A stretch of 34,502 bases of DNA from a virus. The DNA is taken from the IMG/VR virus record IMGVR_UViG_3300017598_000208, positions 1-34,502 of that record; one strand, written 5' to 3'. The notes under the pieces are model-generated. The model was not told where the DNA came from. It did not search any database and worked only from the letters and a program-made list of their open reading frames with translations. Each line of letters begins with the position of its first letter. Within the stretch, counting starts at the first letter, position 1. Shown here piece by piece: positions 6,218 through 15,715 of the stretch. Both the position numbers and the translations under genes were made by a program.

Positions 6218-6595
6218 ATGAGTACTTATACTGACAGAATGAAAAGAAAAATAGCATCTGAGGCCATGCAAGTTGCAGATAATGTTAATAAAGTATGCAA
6301 AAAATACCACGTCAGCCGCTTCCAGATTAACAAATGGTGTGAAAAGTTTGGCATTGATAAAGTTAGACGCGCCTCACCCTCAAGGCTGCTCGATCAAGAC
6401 AAAATGGTTGAACAGGTCAAGCAGATGATAAGCGATGGAATGCTTAGAAAAGATGCTATTAAAAAGCTTGGCATCACCAAAGGCACGTTTGATCGATGGC
6501 TAGACAATTACAACAAGAACATACTTGAAGCCGGGTATCGGTCGCCAAATTATCATCTTTGGAAGCCGACCAGCTTGAGCAATTCCTTGCATTAA
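6218..6595 (+). CDS. Helix-turn-helix DNA-binding protein, possibly frameshifted at the C-terminus
   Basis: 125 residues with two HTH-like units: residues about 15-47 (VNKVCKKYHVSRFQINKWCE) and about 66-100 (AIKKLGITKGTFDRWLDNYN). The pattern xxLGIxxxTFxRW resembles small phage or transposase-type HTH proteins. The last 20 residues (about 106-125) look unlike the rest. The adjacent frame is open from 6529 and reads VAKLSSLEADQLEQFLALTA, a more protein-like helix. The gene lies between SSB and the helicase, and a role in origin binding or regulation is inferred. Confidence 0.65.
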   Translation: MSTYTDRMKRKIASEAMQVADNVNKVCKKYHVSRFQINKWCEKFGIDKVRRASPSRLLDQDKMVEQVKQMISDGMLRKDAIKKLGITKGTFDRWLDNYNKNILEAGYRSPNYHLWKPTSLSNSLH

Positions 6596-6711
6596 CTGCT
6601 ATAATAATTGAGCGGATAGGGCTTAGCGGCTCGAAACCCAGCTTCAGTAACTGGCCCTCCGCTTCAATCAAAATCAAAATACTGATAACTCTATACTGGA
6701 GAGTTCCCCCG

Positions 6712-8196
6712 ATGATTTCTTTATACCCTGATCAAGAAGAATTTCTTCAAGAAATTAGACTTTTATGGCGTGATAACCTACGCATTGTTGGCGTTGCAAG
6801 TACTGGTTTCGGAAAAACTCGATGCGCTGCTCGAATAATTGAGGGCTGCGTTAGTAAGGGGATGAAAGTTTGTTTTATTGTTCCACGAATCTCACTTATC
6901 CAACAGACCGCAGACGCCTTCACCGATCTTGGCTTAACAGACATCACTTTTTTGTGGGCTGACTACCAAACAGATTATGACGCATCAATAACCATCGCCT
7001 CGGTTGACACTTATATTCGAAGAAAAAAGATGGAGTTTGATGTTGTAATAGTAGATGAGGTTCAGCATAAACGTAAAGTACTGCTTGAATGGATGAATGA
7101 TCACCCGAATGATAGATATTTAGGACTGACAGCAACAGCTTTCGCTCCTTGGATCGGATCATATTATACCGCTATGGCTAAATCCAAGCCTATGTGGTGG
7201 CTAATGGAAAATAAACGATTATCAAAATATGACGTTTTCGCACCATCACACCCTGACTTATCCAAAGCTAAAACAGTTAACACACCAAACGGCAAAGACT
7301 ATAAAGAAAGTGACCTGGCTGAAATCATGGGAACCGCTAAACTTGTTGGCGATGTCGTAGCAAACTGGCTAGAGCATGGTGAGAACCGTCTAACAATCGC
7401 TCTTTGTGTCAATGTTGCCCACGCTGGCCATTTGACTAATGAATTCAACAACGCTGGCATTAAAGCAGAATTAATATCTCACCATGTACCGATCACTGAC
7501 AGACTGGCAGTATTTAAGCGGGCTGAGGATGGTATCACAAAGGTAATACTATCCGTAGATTGTCTAACAGAAGGGTTTGACATGCCTGAAGCGTCTTGTC
7601 TAATCAATGCCAGACCAACCAAGAGTAAAACGCGATTTATTCAAGGAATCGGAAGAATACTGCGTTATGTTGAAGGCAAGCGTGCGATCATTTTTGACCA
7701 TGCTTGTTCGTTTCTCAACCCTGAGCTCGGATTTGTTGAATACATTGAAACCGATGATTTATGTTCAGACAGCGATGGACTTGACGAAGTATCAGTAAAG
7801 CGAAAAGAAAAAGAGCAGAAAGAAAAGCTTCCTGTCGAGTGTAAAAAATGCAATTACCTGAAACCGCCAGGTATGCTGATTTGTGCCCAGTGTGGCCATA
7901 AACCGATTGCTGGCGAAAATGTAGAAATTGACGAAAGCCGACAGTTAACGCAGATAACCAAATCCAAGCCTACCAAAATAGACAAGCAAGATTTTTGGTC
8001 AGAATTAAAGTCGTACCAGTCACACCGGCAGATTTTAGGCAGGCCAATATCAGATGGTGCGCTTGCACATATCTACAAATCTAAGTTCTTAGTTTGGCCA
8101 AGGTCAATGAAAAATACGAGAAAGCAGCCTACACTTGACACGATGAATTATATCAAATCAAGACAAATAGCTTATTCTAAGAGTCGACGCACATGA
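6712..8196 (+). CDS. SF2 DEAD/DEAH-type helicase with C-terminal zinc finger
   Basis: 494 residues. Motif I is STGFGKT (residues 30-36), motif II is DEVQ (115-118, in VIVDEVQH), motif III is TAT in LGLTATAF, and motif VI is the QGIGRILR region. The C-terminal portion contains CKKC and CAQC, probably a zinc ribbon. This is the common phage DEAD-like helicase placed before a primase, and it would unwind the template using ATP. I chose the ATG at 6712, which has GGAGAG at 6698-6703. The frame is open upstream to 6529, but those residues do not belong to the helicase fold. The end overlaps the primase start (ATGA). Confidence 0.92.
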   Translation: MISLYPDQEEFLQEIRLLWRDNLRIVGVASTGFGKTRCAARIIEGCVSKGMKVCFIVPRISLIQQTADAFTDLGLTDITFLWADYQTDYDASITIASVDTYIRRKKMEFDVVIVDEVQHKRKVLLEWMNDHPNDRYLGLTATAFAPWIGSYYTAMAKSKPMWWLMENKRLSKYDVFAPSHPDLSKAKTVNTPNGKDYKESDLAEIMGTAKLVGDVVANWLEHGENRLTIALCVNVAHAGHLTNEFNNAGIKAELISHHVPITDRLAVFKRAEDGITKVILSVDCLTEGFDMPEASCLINARPTKSKTRFIQGIGRILRYVEGKRAIIFDHACSFLNPELGFVEYIETDDLCSDSDGLDEVSVKRKEKEQKEKLPVECKKCNYLKPPGMLICAQCGHKPIAGENVEIDESRQLTQITKSKPTKIDKQDFWSELKSYQSHRQILGRPISDGALAHIYKSKFLVWPRSMKNTRKQPTLDTMNYIKSRQIAYSKSRRT

Positions 8197-9116
8197 AAAC
8201 AGTAGACATAATAAAAAATCATATCCCTGCCGTTTTATCAGCCTATGGCCTGCCACCAATAACAGGAGGCCGTCACTATCCAGGTGAATGCCCTTTATGC
8301 TCAAGCAAGAAAAGCTTCAGAATAGACAATAAGGAGAATACTGGTTCATGGATATGCAAGTGCGGTTCCGGTGACATCTGGAAGTTGCTAATAGAATTCA
8401 CTGGTAAAGAGTTCCGAACCCTGGCTGCTGAGATCGATCAATTACTGGGCAATACTTACTCTAGAGAACCTATTAATCCCAGAATAGACTATCAAGGGCG
8501 CTTGCTGCGGTACTGGAAAACATTGACACAGGTCAAGGATACCGATGTTCAGGCATATTTACGCGGGCGGGGCATTTATCGCATCCCGCTCAGGGCAATG
8601 AAGTCATTTATCGGAAATATCAGCGAAATGGTTTGCGTAGCTACCAATGATTTAGGCCAGCCAATTATGTTACACCAGACATTTTTGAACGGTGATAAAA
8701 AAGCAGATATTCGAGTTCAGAAAAAAATGACTAGAATCGAGCAGGATCGCAAAGACGAACCGATTTATGATTCGATAGCTATACGTTTATTCGAGTCGCA
8801 AACCTGTTTAGGGATAGCTGAGGGCATAGAAACGGCATTAAGCGCCCACCAGCTCTATGAGTGCGCCACATGGTCTGTTATGAACAGCGGATTCATGAAA
8901 AAGTTTGTTGCGCCTGTCGGTGTTGAACACCTAATCATATTCGCTGACTCTGATAGAAATGGCACCGGTATGGCCGCAGCGTTTCATTGTGGGAATAGAA
9001 ATATTTTGAATAAAAACGACGTAGCCAGGGTGACTATACGCTACCCGGAAAAGGGCGACTTTAACGACGTACTGTTATGCGCTCAGACAGTTGGAGAATT
9101 CAAGCTAACAAAATGA
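8193..9116 (+). CDS. DNA primase with zinc ribbon and Toprim domain
   Basis: 307 residues. An N-terminal zinc ribbon uses C33, C36, C55 and C57 (ECPLCSSKK and WICKCG). The C-terminal Toprim domain has AEGIETAL (209-216), with the catalytic glutamate, and the acidic FADSD (250-254) followed by RNGTG. This is the phage P4-like/Toprim_3 primase architecture without a fused helicase. It would make RNA primers for replication, working with the SF2 helicase encoded just upstream. No replicative polymerase is encoded, so a host polymerase is presumed. The ATG overlaps the helicase stop. Confidence 0.92.
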   Translation: MKTVDIIKNHIPAVLSAYGLPPITGGRHYPGECPLCSSKKSFRIDNKENTGSWICKCGSGDIWKLLIEFTGKEFRTLAAEIDQLLGNTYSREPINPRIDYQGRLLRYWKTLTQVKDTDVQAYLRGRGIYRIPLRAMKSFIGNISEMVCVATNDLGQPIMLHQTFLNGDKKADIRVQKKMTRIEQDRKDEPIYDSIAIRLFESQTCLGIAEGIETALSAHQLYECATWSVMNSGFMKKFVAPVGVEHLIIFADSDRNGTGMAAAFHCGNRNILNKNDVARVTIRYPEKGDFNDVLLCAQTVGEFKLTK

Positions 9117-9223
9117 GCGAACTAGAATTAATTTTATTATCAATACTGGCATCAATCACATCGATAATCTGTATAACAAAATCAAAACGATGGATTGAAA
9201 TACTTTACCCCGAGGATGACTAA
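9113..9223 (+). CDS. Very small membrane protein (36 aa)
   Basis: A short frame starting with an ATG that overlaps the primase TGA (ATGA) and ending two bases before the next start. One hydrophobic stretch (LELILLSILASITSIICI, residues 3-20) is followed by a charged tail (TKSKRWIEILYPEDD). The two tight junctions make it credible despite its size. Function is unknown. Confidence 0.6.
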   Translation: MSELELILLSILASITSIICITKSKRWIEILYPEDD

Positions 9224-9225
9224 CC

Positions 9226-9537
9226 ATGAATAAACCAACAGATAAAGAGTTTGTGAAACAAATGAGATATTTAAGGGACAACGCAGCGACGAAAACTGCT
9301 GACGAAATTTCCGCTGATCTCGGAATCAAAAAAAGCGCACTACAGAAACGCGCTAACCGTTATGCTATCGAAATTAAACGTAAAAAAAGACTAAATGAAG
9401 TAAATCCAGACAGAAGCTTAGCGGTTAATATGCGATTTGTTAAAAAGATGAAGCTTGCTGCAATTGCTGAAAAGTTTGGTGTGTCGATTCCTACTATTTG
9501 CAGGTGGACTAATTCAAAAAAAATAGGAAACGAATAA
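9226..9537 (+). CDS. Helix-turn-helix protein (103 aa)
   Basis: Two HTH-like units: about residues 17-40 (NAATKTADEISADLGIKKSA) and about 78-98 (LAAIAEKFGVSIPTICRW). The linking region is rich in Lys and Arg. The arrangement resembles the HTH protein at 6218-6595 and small phage transcription regulators. It lies just before ninB near the end of the early operon, where an activator of late genes would fit. That is inference, as no late operator was tested. Confidence 0.7.
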   Translation: MNKPTDKEFVKQMRYLRDNAATKTADEISADLGIKKSALQKRANRYAIEIKRKKRLNEVNPDRSLAVNMRFVKKMKLAAIAEKFGVSIPTICRWTNSKKIGNE

Positions 9538-9971
9538 TGAGCAAGTCAATATCATTTACTATTCATAAAGCTGAGGACGCTATGCGGTTAATTCCAAATG
9601 TTCTCGACCTGATTATTAAAGGTTTGCAGGCTGGCCCAGTACTGTTGACCCTTGGCAGGGAGAAACGATCCAACCTCCAGAACGCAAAAATGTGGGCGAT
9701 GCTGAGAGATATTTCTGATCATGTCGTCTGGCATGGGCAAAAGTTATCAGATGAAAGCTGGAAGAATATCGTCTCTGCTGAGATAGAAGCTCAATTAATA
9801 TTTCCCGGCATAACTGTGCCATTTGTGGCTATGGGCGTGAGTACTAAATCAAAGAATAAACAGTGGTTCTCTGATATGTTCGAACAATTATACGCTTTTG
9901 GAGCTGAGCATGGCGTTGAATGGTCTGACCCTGAGATCAAGGCAATGGCTGAGCAGTATAGTGGCAAATAG
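9537..9971 (+). CDS. ninB: NinB-family recombination protein
   Basis: 144 residues, close to the lambda NinB length. GREKRSNLQNAKMWAMLRDI and the later segments WKNIVSAEIEAQ and ITVPFVAMGVSTK are characteristic of NinB (Orf). That protein binds single-stranded DNA and SSB and substitutes for RecFOR in phage recombination. The start is coupled to the previous stop (TAATGA), and the gene is followed by ninG as in lambdoid phages. It ends in TAG, showing that amber is used as an ordinary stop here. Confidence 0.9.
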   Translation: MSKSISFTIHKAEDAMRLIPNVLDLIIKGLQAGPVLLTLGREKRSNLQNAKMWAMLRDISDHVVWHGQKLSDESWKNIVSAEIEAQLIFPGITVPFVAMGVSTKSKNKQWFSDMFEQLYAFGAEHGVEWSDPEIKAMAEQYSGK

Positions 9972-10527
9972 TAAACGCTGCTGTAAATTTTGCAAAGAAT
10001 ACCATCTTGTCGACACTTGCGTAAAGGTGCCGGTGGGCTGGTTCTGTTGTTTTGATCACGCTATAGAATTTGCTAATAAAAAGCAGGATGAAGCACAAAA
10101 GAAAGCGACTATAAAGCAGCATAAAGCCGACAAGTTACGGGTAAAAACCAAAGCTGAATGGCTGGCAGAATTGCAGGCTGCTTTTAATAAATATGTTAGG
10201 TTGCGAGATAGGAATGATGGCTGTATTAGTTGCGACAAATCAGCCAATTGGCAAGGTCAGTTCCATGCCGGGCACTATTGCAGCAGGGGGAGCAGTTCAG
10301 CACTAAGGTTTAATTTGTGGAATGTTCACAAGCAATGCTCAGTCTGTAACAACCATTTGAGCGGCAATATTGGAGAATATACGCCCAGACTAATCGAAAA
10401 AATAGGTGAAAAAAAGTACAACTGGCTAGTCACTCACAAGAGCGACAAAGCCAGCTTTTCTATAGAATGGATTCAACGTGCGATCCAGTTAACCAAACGT
10501 AAGGTTAAGCTAATCAACAAAAAATAA
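9961..10527 (+). CDS. ninG: NinG (Rap) recombination protein
   Basis: 188 residues. An N-terminal cysteine cluster (KRCCKFCKEYH, then GWFCCFDHA) is followed by a long basic helix. A C-terminal HNH-like region follows (CISCDKSANWQGQFHAGHYC, then KQCSVCNNHLSGNIGEY). This is NinG, which binds branched DNA and Holliday junctions. I chose the GTG at 9961 because homologous sequence begins at ANSKRCC; the frame is open upstream inside ninB. It overlaps ninB by 11 bases and, at its 3' end, the convergent tailspike gene by 18 bases. I see no hairpin terminator at this junction. Confidence 0.92.
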   Translation: MANSKRCCKFCKEYHLVDTCVKVPVGWFCCFDHAIEFANKKQDEAQKKATIKQHKADKLRVKTKAEWLAELQAAFNKYVRLRDRNDGCISCDKSANWQGQFHAGHYCSRGSSSALRFNLWNVHKQCSVCNNHLSGNIGEYTPRLIEKIGEKKYNWLVTHKSDKASFSIEWIQRAIQLTKRKVKLINKK

Positions 10528-12693
10528 TCCGTTTTGAGTCCCTAAAATATTTAGTGTAACTACGGCTGTATTAGTGCCATCAAACTTATAAACGGCTGGC
10601 TTATAGTTATTGGCAAACGTCCTTATTCCATAATCAAAATGTGTCGCATTCTGGTTAATCAAGCTCCATTCAGGCACAAGCCCGAGGGTATCTACAGGTA
10701 TTCGCCTAAAATTTGTTGTGAAGTCCCATGCTGGACTCCCACCATCATATTGAACAGACCCTGCTGTGGCCTGTCCTGACGCATACATTTTTTCACTTTC
10801 GGCTGTCCATGACATATCGCCAAAAGTATTATTAGTTGCCGATCCGTCACGAATATAATTAGTTCCACTACCCAAAGTTATACGCAATTTATCAAGCCAA
10901 AAATTCCCGGCACTTGTTTCACCAGTCGTGTAAAGAATGCCGATTGTAGCCGCAGCTTCATCTGCACTTTCTTTCCATGTACCGGTCAGCCTTACATTTG
11001 TGCAAGCAGGCGGTTCAGCGTAAGCGAATAAAGGCGTTCCAGACGGGAATGATACCCCTCTTTGACTTATATCAAGGTCAATATTGTCATTAGTTCCAAG
11101 TATTGATAAGCCGACTTTATAGGAATCAATTAACTTAACCGAGCCTGTAACGCCTTTTACGTTATTCAATCTTAGCGCCCCATTCTGAGAGTTAGCAATT
11201 ACTGAATTGCCGCAATGGTAAATTTCTATATTTAACTCAATATCTTCAGCTTGATGAGTTGCGTCAAAGCCGCTTACATTAACGCCTATACCTTGATTCG
11301 CTAGAGTTGTTGAACCTGACGCATATCCAGCAAACTTGATTCTTTTTGGTGGATTCTGAAGCCCAACAGTGTCACTATCACGCTGTGTATTAAATGCGTT
11401 CCAGCACCCGTATACTCTTGCATACTCAACGGTTATATTTGCACCACCGTGAGTATCGATCCCTGTCCAGGTAGCAACGTCTTTTATTATTGGCATTCCA
11501 ATCTGGATATTTGTAGACTGAGGATCAGCTGTTAAATCAAAACTCTCTGGTCTTGTGCAAGTAATCCCATAGGCGTTTGTTGTGCCAATTGTGCTACCTT
11601 CTGTTCTAATTCCCTGAATTATGGGGGAATCAATCACTCCATCAACGCAAGAAATGGTAATTATTCCAGCATATCCACAATCGAAAATTTTAGGTGATCC
11701 AACAGTAAAGTTTTTACAATGATCCAGGTATATAGCTGTTCCAGTAACTTTACTTATATGCACATTGTTTCCAACGTGCGAATATTGAATAAAGCCTGAA
11801 GAGGCTTGAAATGTAATTCCATTCCCTGAAGTGGCGGCAGCTGATGGGTATGTTCCGGCAATGTCGTTCCCTTCAATAATAATATCATCAATTGACGAGT
11901 TATCTGCTTGAAAAGTAACCATTGATACATTGTTAATACCAACCGCTTTAAGCTTGCCGCCCCTTACATCTATTCGGCTTGAAAATGTTAATGTGTCGTT
12001 GATTATACTTTCACCCTCAATAACTACTTTACCGCCACCAGGTCTGATTGTCGGTAATGCCGCTGCCATTGCTTGTAGCTCTGCGGTATCATCTGTCGAG
12101 CCATCTCCACGCGCGCCAAATTGTATAGATAAAACATCACCATCGAACAGCCCTTTCCAATACAAATACCCGCTACCGCCTGCAACGTGCGCCACATATC
12201 CGCTTACCTCTGCCGGCCTTGAACTTGCCCCATCGACTAATTCAAACTTGTTACCGCCGCCCGAAGATGTAACGGAATGACAATCAGTGTAAACAATATC
12301 GCCAATCTCACTAACAGCTAATGTAGTTGGTAAAGCTGAAAACGTAGCATACGAAACGCGCCTCGCATCAAGCGCACCTTCTATTGTCGTGCCTGTAGTG
12401 CCGTGAGAATAATTAATATCACCGGCATCGTCTACGTAAACAGAGCCGCTGTTCTGCTGTACGCCGTTTTTATCGTGCAATACCCAATCATAATCGCCAA
12501 TAATGTATATTGGAGGGAATACGCCTACTGAGTCAGAAACTACAGGATTAGCGTTAGCTGTGCCGCCTCCTGCTGTCGTGTAGGTGTCTTTTGGTGTCTC
12601 GGAACCTTGCACCTTGAACGCAAGAGTTGCACCGGATGCGGGCTTTAAACCGCTGCCTGTGTCCAGGTATAGTTGTGGGAGTAGACTAGCCAT
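10510..12693 (-). CDS. Tailspike with right-handed beta-helix
   Basis: 727 residues. Residues 1-95 form a virion-attachment-like domain (MASLLPQLYLDTGSGLKPAS through GDYDWVLHDKNGV). The pectate-lyase-like signature FGARGDGSTDDTAELQAM starts at 192, followed by beta-helix repeats rich in G, N and short strands (DGVIDSPIIQGIR, GVTGSVKLIDSYKVG). The C-terminus is variable (KPAVYKFDGTNTAVVTLNIL). Such spikes bind and often cleave host surface polysaccharide. It is the last late gene, after the ejection proteins, whereas P22 gene 9 lies at the end of its late operon. It ends in TAG inside ninG. Confidence 0.88.
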   Translation of the reverse strand: MASLLPQLYLDTGSGLKPASGATLAFKVQGSETPKDTYTTAGGGTANANPVVSDSVGVFPPIYIIGDYDWVLHDKNGVQQNSGSVYVDDAGDINYSHGTTGTTIEGALDARRVSYATFSALPTTLAVSEIGDIVYTDCHSVTSSGGGNKFELVDGASSRPAEVSGYVAHVAGGSGYLYWKGLFDGDVLSIQFGARGDGSTDDTAELQAMAAALPTIRPGGGKVVIEGESIINDTLTFSSRIDVRGGKLKAVGINNVSMVTFQADNSSIDDIIIEGNDIAGTYPSAAATSGNGITFQASSGFIQYSHVGNNVHISKVTGTAIYLDHCKNFTVGSPKIFDCGYAGIITISCVDGVIDSPIIQGIRTEGSTIGTTNAYGITCTRPESFDLTADPQSTNIQIGMPIIKDVATWTGIDTHGGANITVEYARVYGCWNAFNTQRDSDTVGLQNPPKRIKFAGYASGSTTLANQGIGVNVSGFDATHQAEDIELNIEIYHCGNSVIANSQNGALRLNNVKGVTGSVKLIDSYKVGLSILGTNDNIDLDISQRGVSFPSGTPLFAYAEPPACTNVRLTGTWKESADEAAATIGILYTTGETSAGNFWLDKLRITLGSGTNYIRDGSATNNTFGDMSWTAESEKMYASGQATAGSVQYDGGSPAWDFTTNFRRIPVDTLGLVPEWSLINQNATHFDYGIRTFANNYKPAVYKFDGTNTAVVTLNILGTQNGLFFVD

Positions 12694-12702
12694 TATTGTT
12701 CC

Positions 12703-14550
12703 TTAATTATTTAGTTGATCGTTTAGAAATTTAGACATAGAAGCATGGGCGCGCTCTTCACTTACCCCAGTTGCTTTTTTTGACATTTCAATTGCTTTGT
12801 CTATCAAGAATTCTTTTGGCCCCCTTACCGCCCTTCCCGCTGTCTCTATGCCACCAGCAAAAGAGGTCTTTGCCGCGCTTCCTGTAACCTTGTCTAGCTG
12901 ATCCGCGTACTCCATGAGCAAATTGAAGTCTATTTTCCCGTCACTGTCGCCTAATCTTAGTCGCGTTGCATGTTTATCTATAACCTTATCAAGATCAAGA
13001 AAGGCATCTTTAACTCGGCCCCTTGATTGTGCATTGCTTGTAATCCTTCTGGCCAATATTGCTAGCTGGCCTGAAGCACTATTGCTGGTTAAATCCGTTT
13101 TTGTTCCTGCTAGTTTCTGTATTCTATCAAGTACGTCTATTGTATCTGAGTAAGCAGAATTGGCCTTTTTATAGTTTGGGAAATTATTATCTAAAGTATT
13201 TTTTATGTCTGCTCTTAATTCTTTCAATGCGTTTTCTGCTTTGCCGCCAAGTCCTCTAACTGTTTTCCCATAGCTGACAGTTTCATCTATAAATTGCTTT
13301 AATTGGTGCAAGTCCAAAGCATCAGGGTTCTTGTTCCTGGTCATTCTATCAAAAATATCAATTATTGCTTTTTTTCTTCCAGCCCCACTAATCAAAGCAT
13401 CCTTAAAGTCAAGCTTACCATCCGGCTTAATAGTTATCTTTAGCTTATCAAGTGACGATAGGAAGCTGTCACCAATATCTGAAACTGGCACAAATCTACC
13501 TTTCAAATATCGTTCAGCATTCCCTATTCGCTGACCTGCCGCCCTATTAATGCCCTTTATTATATTAACCTTATCCAATAATACATCACCAGCAACAAAA
13601 GAAGGGCGCTGATCAGACCTAAACACTGGATTAGTTCGGCCCTTTTTGGCGATGTTGGTCATTTTTATCAATGCGTTCTTGTCAGCGATTGACCCAGCTT
13701 TCTTAACAGTTTCGAGAAACCCCTCGTCAAACCCCTGCTTAGCCGCCCCAATCAAGCTACTATCCCGAGCCACGCTAGGCTTATCGGCACCTAAAAGGCG
13801 CTGCCTTGCTGTCGGTGACGCTATACCTTCGTCAGACAACTTCAATCTAGCTATGTCAGAGTTAATCCCGCCCTCTTGCAACTCCTCTGCTATTCTCCTT
13901 TTCGTTGGAGTTTTAAATCTAGCAACATCTTTACCTAGCTCAACAATCTCTTTTGTTCCAGTCTCAACAGCTTTTGTGGTCGGTTTTACAGCCCTTAAAC
14001 CTGCTGCTGTCATAACCATATCAGGGATCAATTCTACAAATGTTGCTACTGCTGGCGACCCTGTTGCCTCAAACGCTCTGCCCCCTAACTCCTTCTTAAT
14101 TCCCTGCTCTTGAGTAGATTTGACAGCATCAGCAGCAGCATTAATATCGCCGCCAGACGAAATAAGATCGACCAACCCGACCAGCCCAGATAAAGGATAG
14201 TTTAAAATATCGCCGCCAGTCTTAACTAAGTCGCCTAATGTCTTTAGTCCCTCCTTGCCTTCTGCTGTTCTCGGCTTAAACGTGCCGCCTTCCTGAATAG
14301 CTTTTTGTGTTTCTGCTGCGTCCTCTGAGTCTCCAAGGGCACCAGAAACCAGACCGCCGATACCGCTTGCTATCGTTGTAGGGATTGCTGAGGCGATAGT
14401 CATAACCGGCTCTATTACGCCAGCACCAGTATACCCAGCATCATCATAATCTCCTGACCTAATAGCGTTGCTGAGTTGCTTTGCCGCTTCAATATCACCT
14501 GCCGCATCTGCATTTTTTAGTGCTGTCTCAAGCTGCTGTTTATTCGCCAC
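12703..14550 (-). CDS. DNA ejection protein, P22 gp16-like
   Basis: 615 residues from the GTG at 14550. GGGAGG lies six bases before it, and the encoded start ANKQQLETALKNADAAGD is a typical opening for phage internal proteins. Gly/Ala/Ile-rich stretches (TIASAIPTTIASGIGGLVSG, LSGLVGLVDLISSGG, about residues 55-125) could insert into membranes. The remainder is long charged helix. In P22, gp16 (609 residues) is ejected into the cell to carry DNA across the inner membrane. Identity is by position, length and character. The frame is open upstream to a TTG at 14607 inside the previous gene. Confidence 0.75.
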   Translation of the reverse strand: MANKQQLETALKNADAAGDIEAAKQLSNAIRSGDYDDAGYTGAGVIEPVMTIASAIPTTIASGIGGLVSGALGDSEDAAETQKAIQEGGTFKPRTAEGKEGLKTLGDLVKTGGDILNYPLSGLVGLVDLISSGGDINAAADAVKSTQEQGIKKELGGRAFEATGSPAVATFVELIPDMVMTAAGLRAVKPTTKAVETGTKEIVELGKDVARFKTPTKRRIAEELQEGGINSDIARLKLSDEGIASPTARQRLLGADKPSVARDSSLIGAAKQGFDEGFLETVKKAGSIADKNALIKMTNIAKKGRTNPVFRSDQRPSFVAGDVLLDKVNIIKGINRAAGQRIGNAERYLKGRFVPVSDIGDSFLSSLDKLKITIKPDGKLDFKDALISGAGRKKAIIDIFDRMTRNKNPDALDLHQLKQFIDETVSYGKTVRGLGGKAENALKELRADIKNTLDNNFPNYKKANSAYSDTIDVLDRIQKLAGTKTDLTSNSASGQLAILARRITSNAQSRGRVKDAFLDLDKVIDKHATRLRLGDSDGKIDFNLLMEYADQLDKVTGSAAKTSFAGGIETAGRAVRGPKEFLIDKAIEMSKKATGVSEERAHASMSKFLNDQLNN

Positions 14551-15703
14551 GATCAACCTCCCCACTGTAGACGGGTTTCCCAGAATATTTTTTAACCAAG
14601 CTATCAATATCTGTTTCTTTAGTCTGATCTATGCCCTTTTGCATCTTGTTCCTTAACTTTGTCACGTCTCGCACAAACGATTCTTCGCCGCGCTTTCTGT
14701 TTAGCGCACCGCCTGCCAAGTTTGAAATAATTTTAATATCTGTCTCGCTTAGTACGCCAGACATAATGTCTAAATTATCTGCCGTTAAAATGTTTCCGGC
14801 CTCCTCGATGTCTGCAATTACTTCTGATTCAGCATCTCCACGCAACGGAACATAACCGCCTTCCATCGACCCGATAACATCATTCAATTCATCCGCAGAG
14901 AGTATTCTATCCAGTAACTCTACCGCTCTAACCTGGAACACTTTAGCTTTCTTTACCTGTCGCTGTTTTACTCTTAACTTCCCAGCCTCTTTAAAACCTG
15001 ATTCCGTTGTTTTAGCTGAATCGACAACGGCTTGGAGTGCCGTCATTTCTTCCGCATCAGCCTTTGGGTAAGCCGCTTTTAATGTTTCTGGCGCTGCCAA
15101 CCTACGCTCACTTTCTACGCCTGTTTTAAGAACATCAATGACAGCTTTTACACCTTTATCTCCCTTGCCAGCAAGACTATAAGCAGACCTTGCTTTATCC
15201 TGCACTTCTGGCGAAGCATCTGAAACTAATGTATCTAATGCTTTTGTGTCTGTCGCGCCCTTAAACATCTCTGCTTCTGCATTAAGGTTCTCTATTTTTG
15301 CTACATCAAGAGAGGTAAGCACCTTTGGCGGAGTTGCATATCCGAACTGATACGCTGTATCGGCTGCCGCTTTAATAACAGCATCAGCTTCCTTAACCAT
15401 GCCTCGGTTATATAAATCATAAGCCTCTTTAGTGTCAGAGCTATCAATTCCAGCCTTTTCAAGCTCAATCATTCGATCTCTGACCGCTTTAGCCTTATCA
15501 TAACTTGTTGGTAAGTTATTGATCTCTACAGCAGCCTGGAACACTGATTTTTTACGCGCTTCGTCTCTTACTTGCTGAGCCTTTTCATCTCTCAATCCGC
15601 TCAACTGAAACTGTTCGGCTATTTGCTGGCCTTGCTGAAAGCCTGAGCCTAGCCTTGATATTTCAGGCGCTAGCTGAAACTGGTTTGCTGTTTGTAATGG
15701 CAT
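14540..15703 (-). CDS. DNA ejection protein, P22 gp20-like
   Basis: 387 residues and almost entirely helical. The N-terminus (MPLQTANQFQLAPEISRLGS) is followed by Q-rich segments (GQQIAEQFQLSGLRDEKAQQ). Long Ala/Lys/Glu-rich helices continue to the end (VSDASPEVQDKARSAYSLAG). P22 gp20 (471 residues) has this composition and sits between gp7 and gp16, as here. It would be packaged in the capsid and ejected with the DNA. Similarity is in composition and order rather than a diagnostic motif. It overlaps the following gene by 11 bases. Confidence 0.7.
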   Translation of the reverse strand: MPLQTANQFQLAPEISRLGSGFQQGQQIAEQFQLSGLRDEKAQQVRDEARKKSVFQAAVEINNLPTSYDKAKAVRDRMIELEKAGIDSSDTKEAYDLYNRGMVKEADAVIKAAADTAYQFGYATPPKVLTSLDVAKIENLNAEAEMFKGATDTKALDTLVSDASPEVQDKARSAYSLAGKGDKGVKAVIDVLKTGVESERRLAAPETLKAAYPKADAEEMTALQAVVDSAKTTESGFKEAGKLRVKQRQVKKAKVFQVRAVELLDRILSADELNDVIGSMEGGYVPLRGDAESEVIADIEEAGNILTADNLDIMSGVLSETDIKIISNLAGGALNRKRGEESFVRDVTKLRNKMQKGIDQTKETDIDSLVKKYSGKPVYSGEVDRGE

Positions 15704-15715
15704 TGTTAAAACCTC

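Noticed and set aside
10500-10560. Bidirectional terminator between the convergent ninG and tailspike genes
   Set aside because: The genes overlap by 18 bases and I find no stable hairpin with a U-run near the junction.
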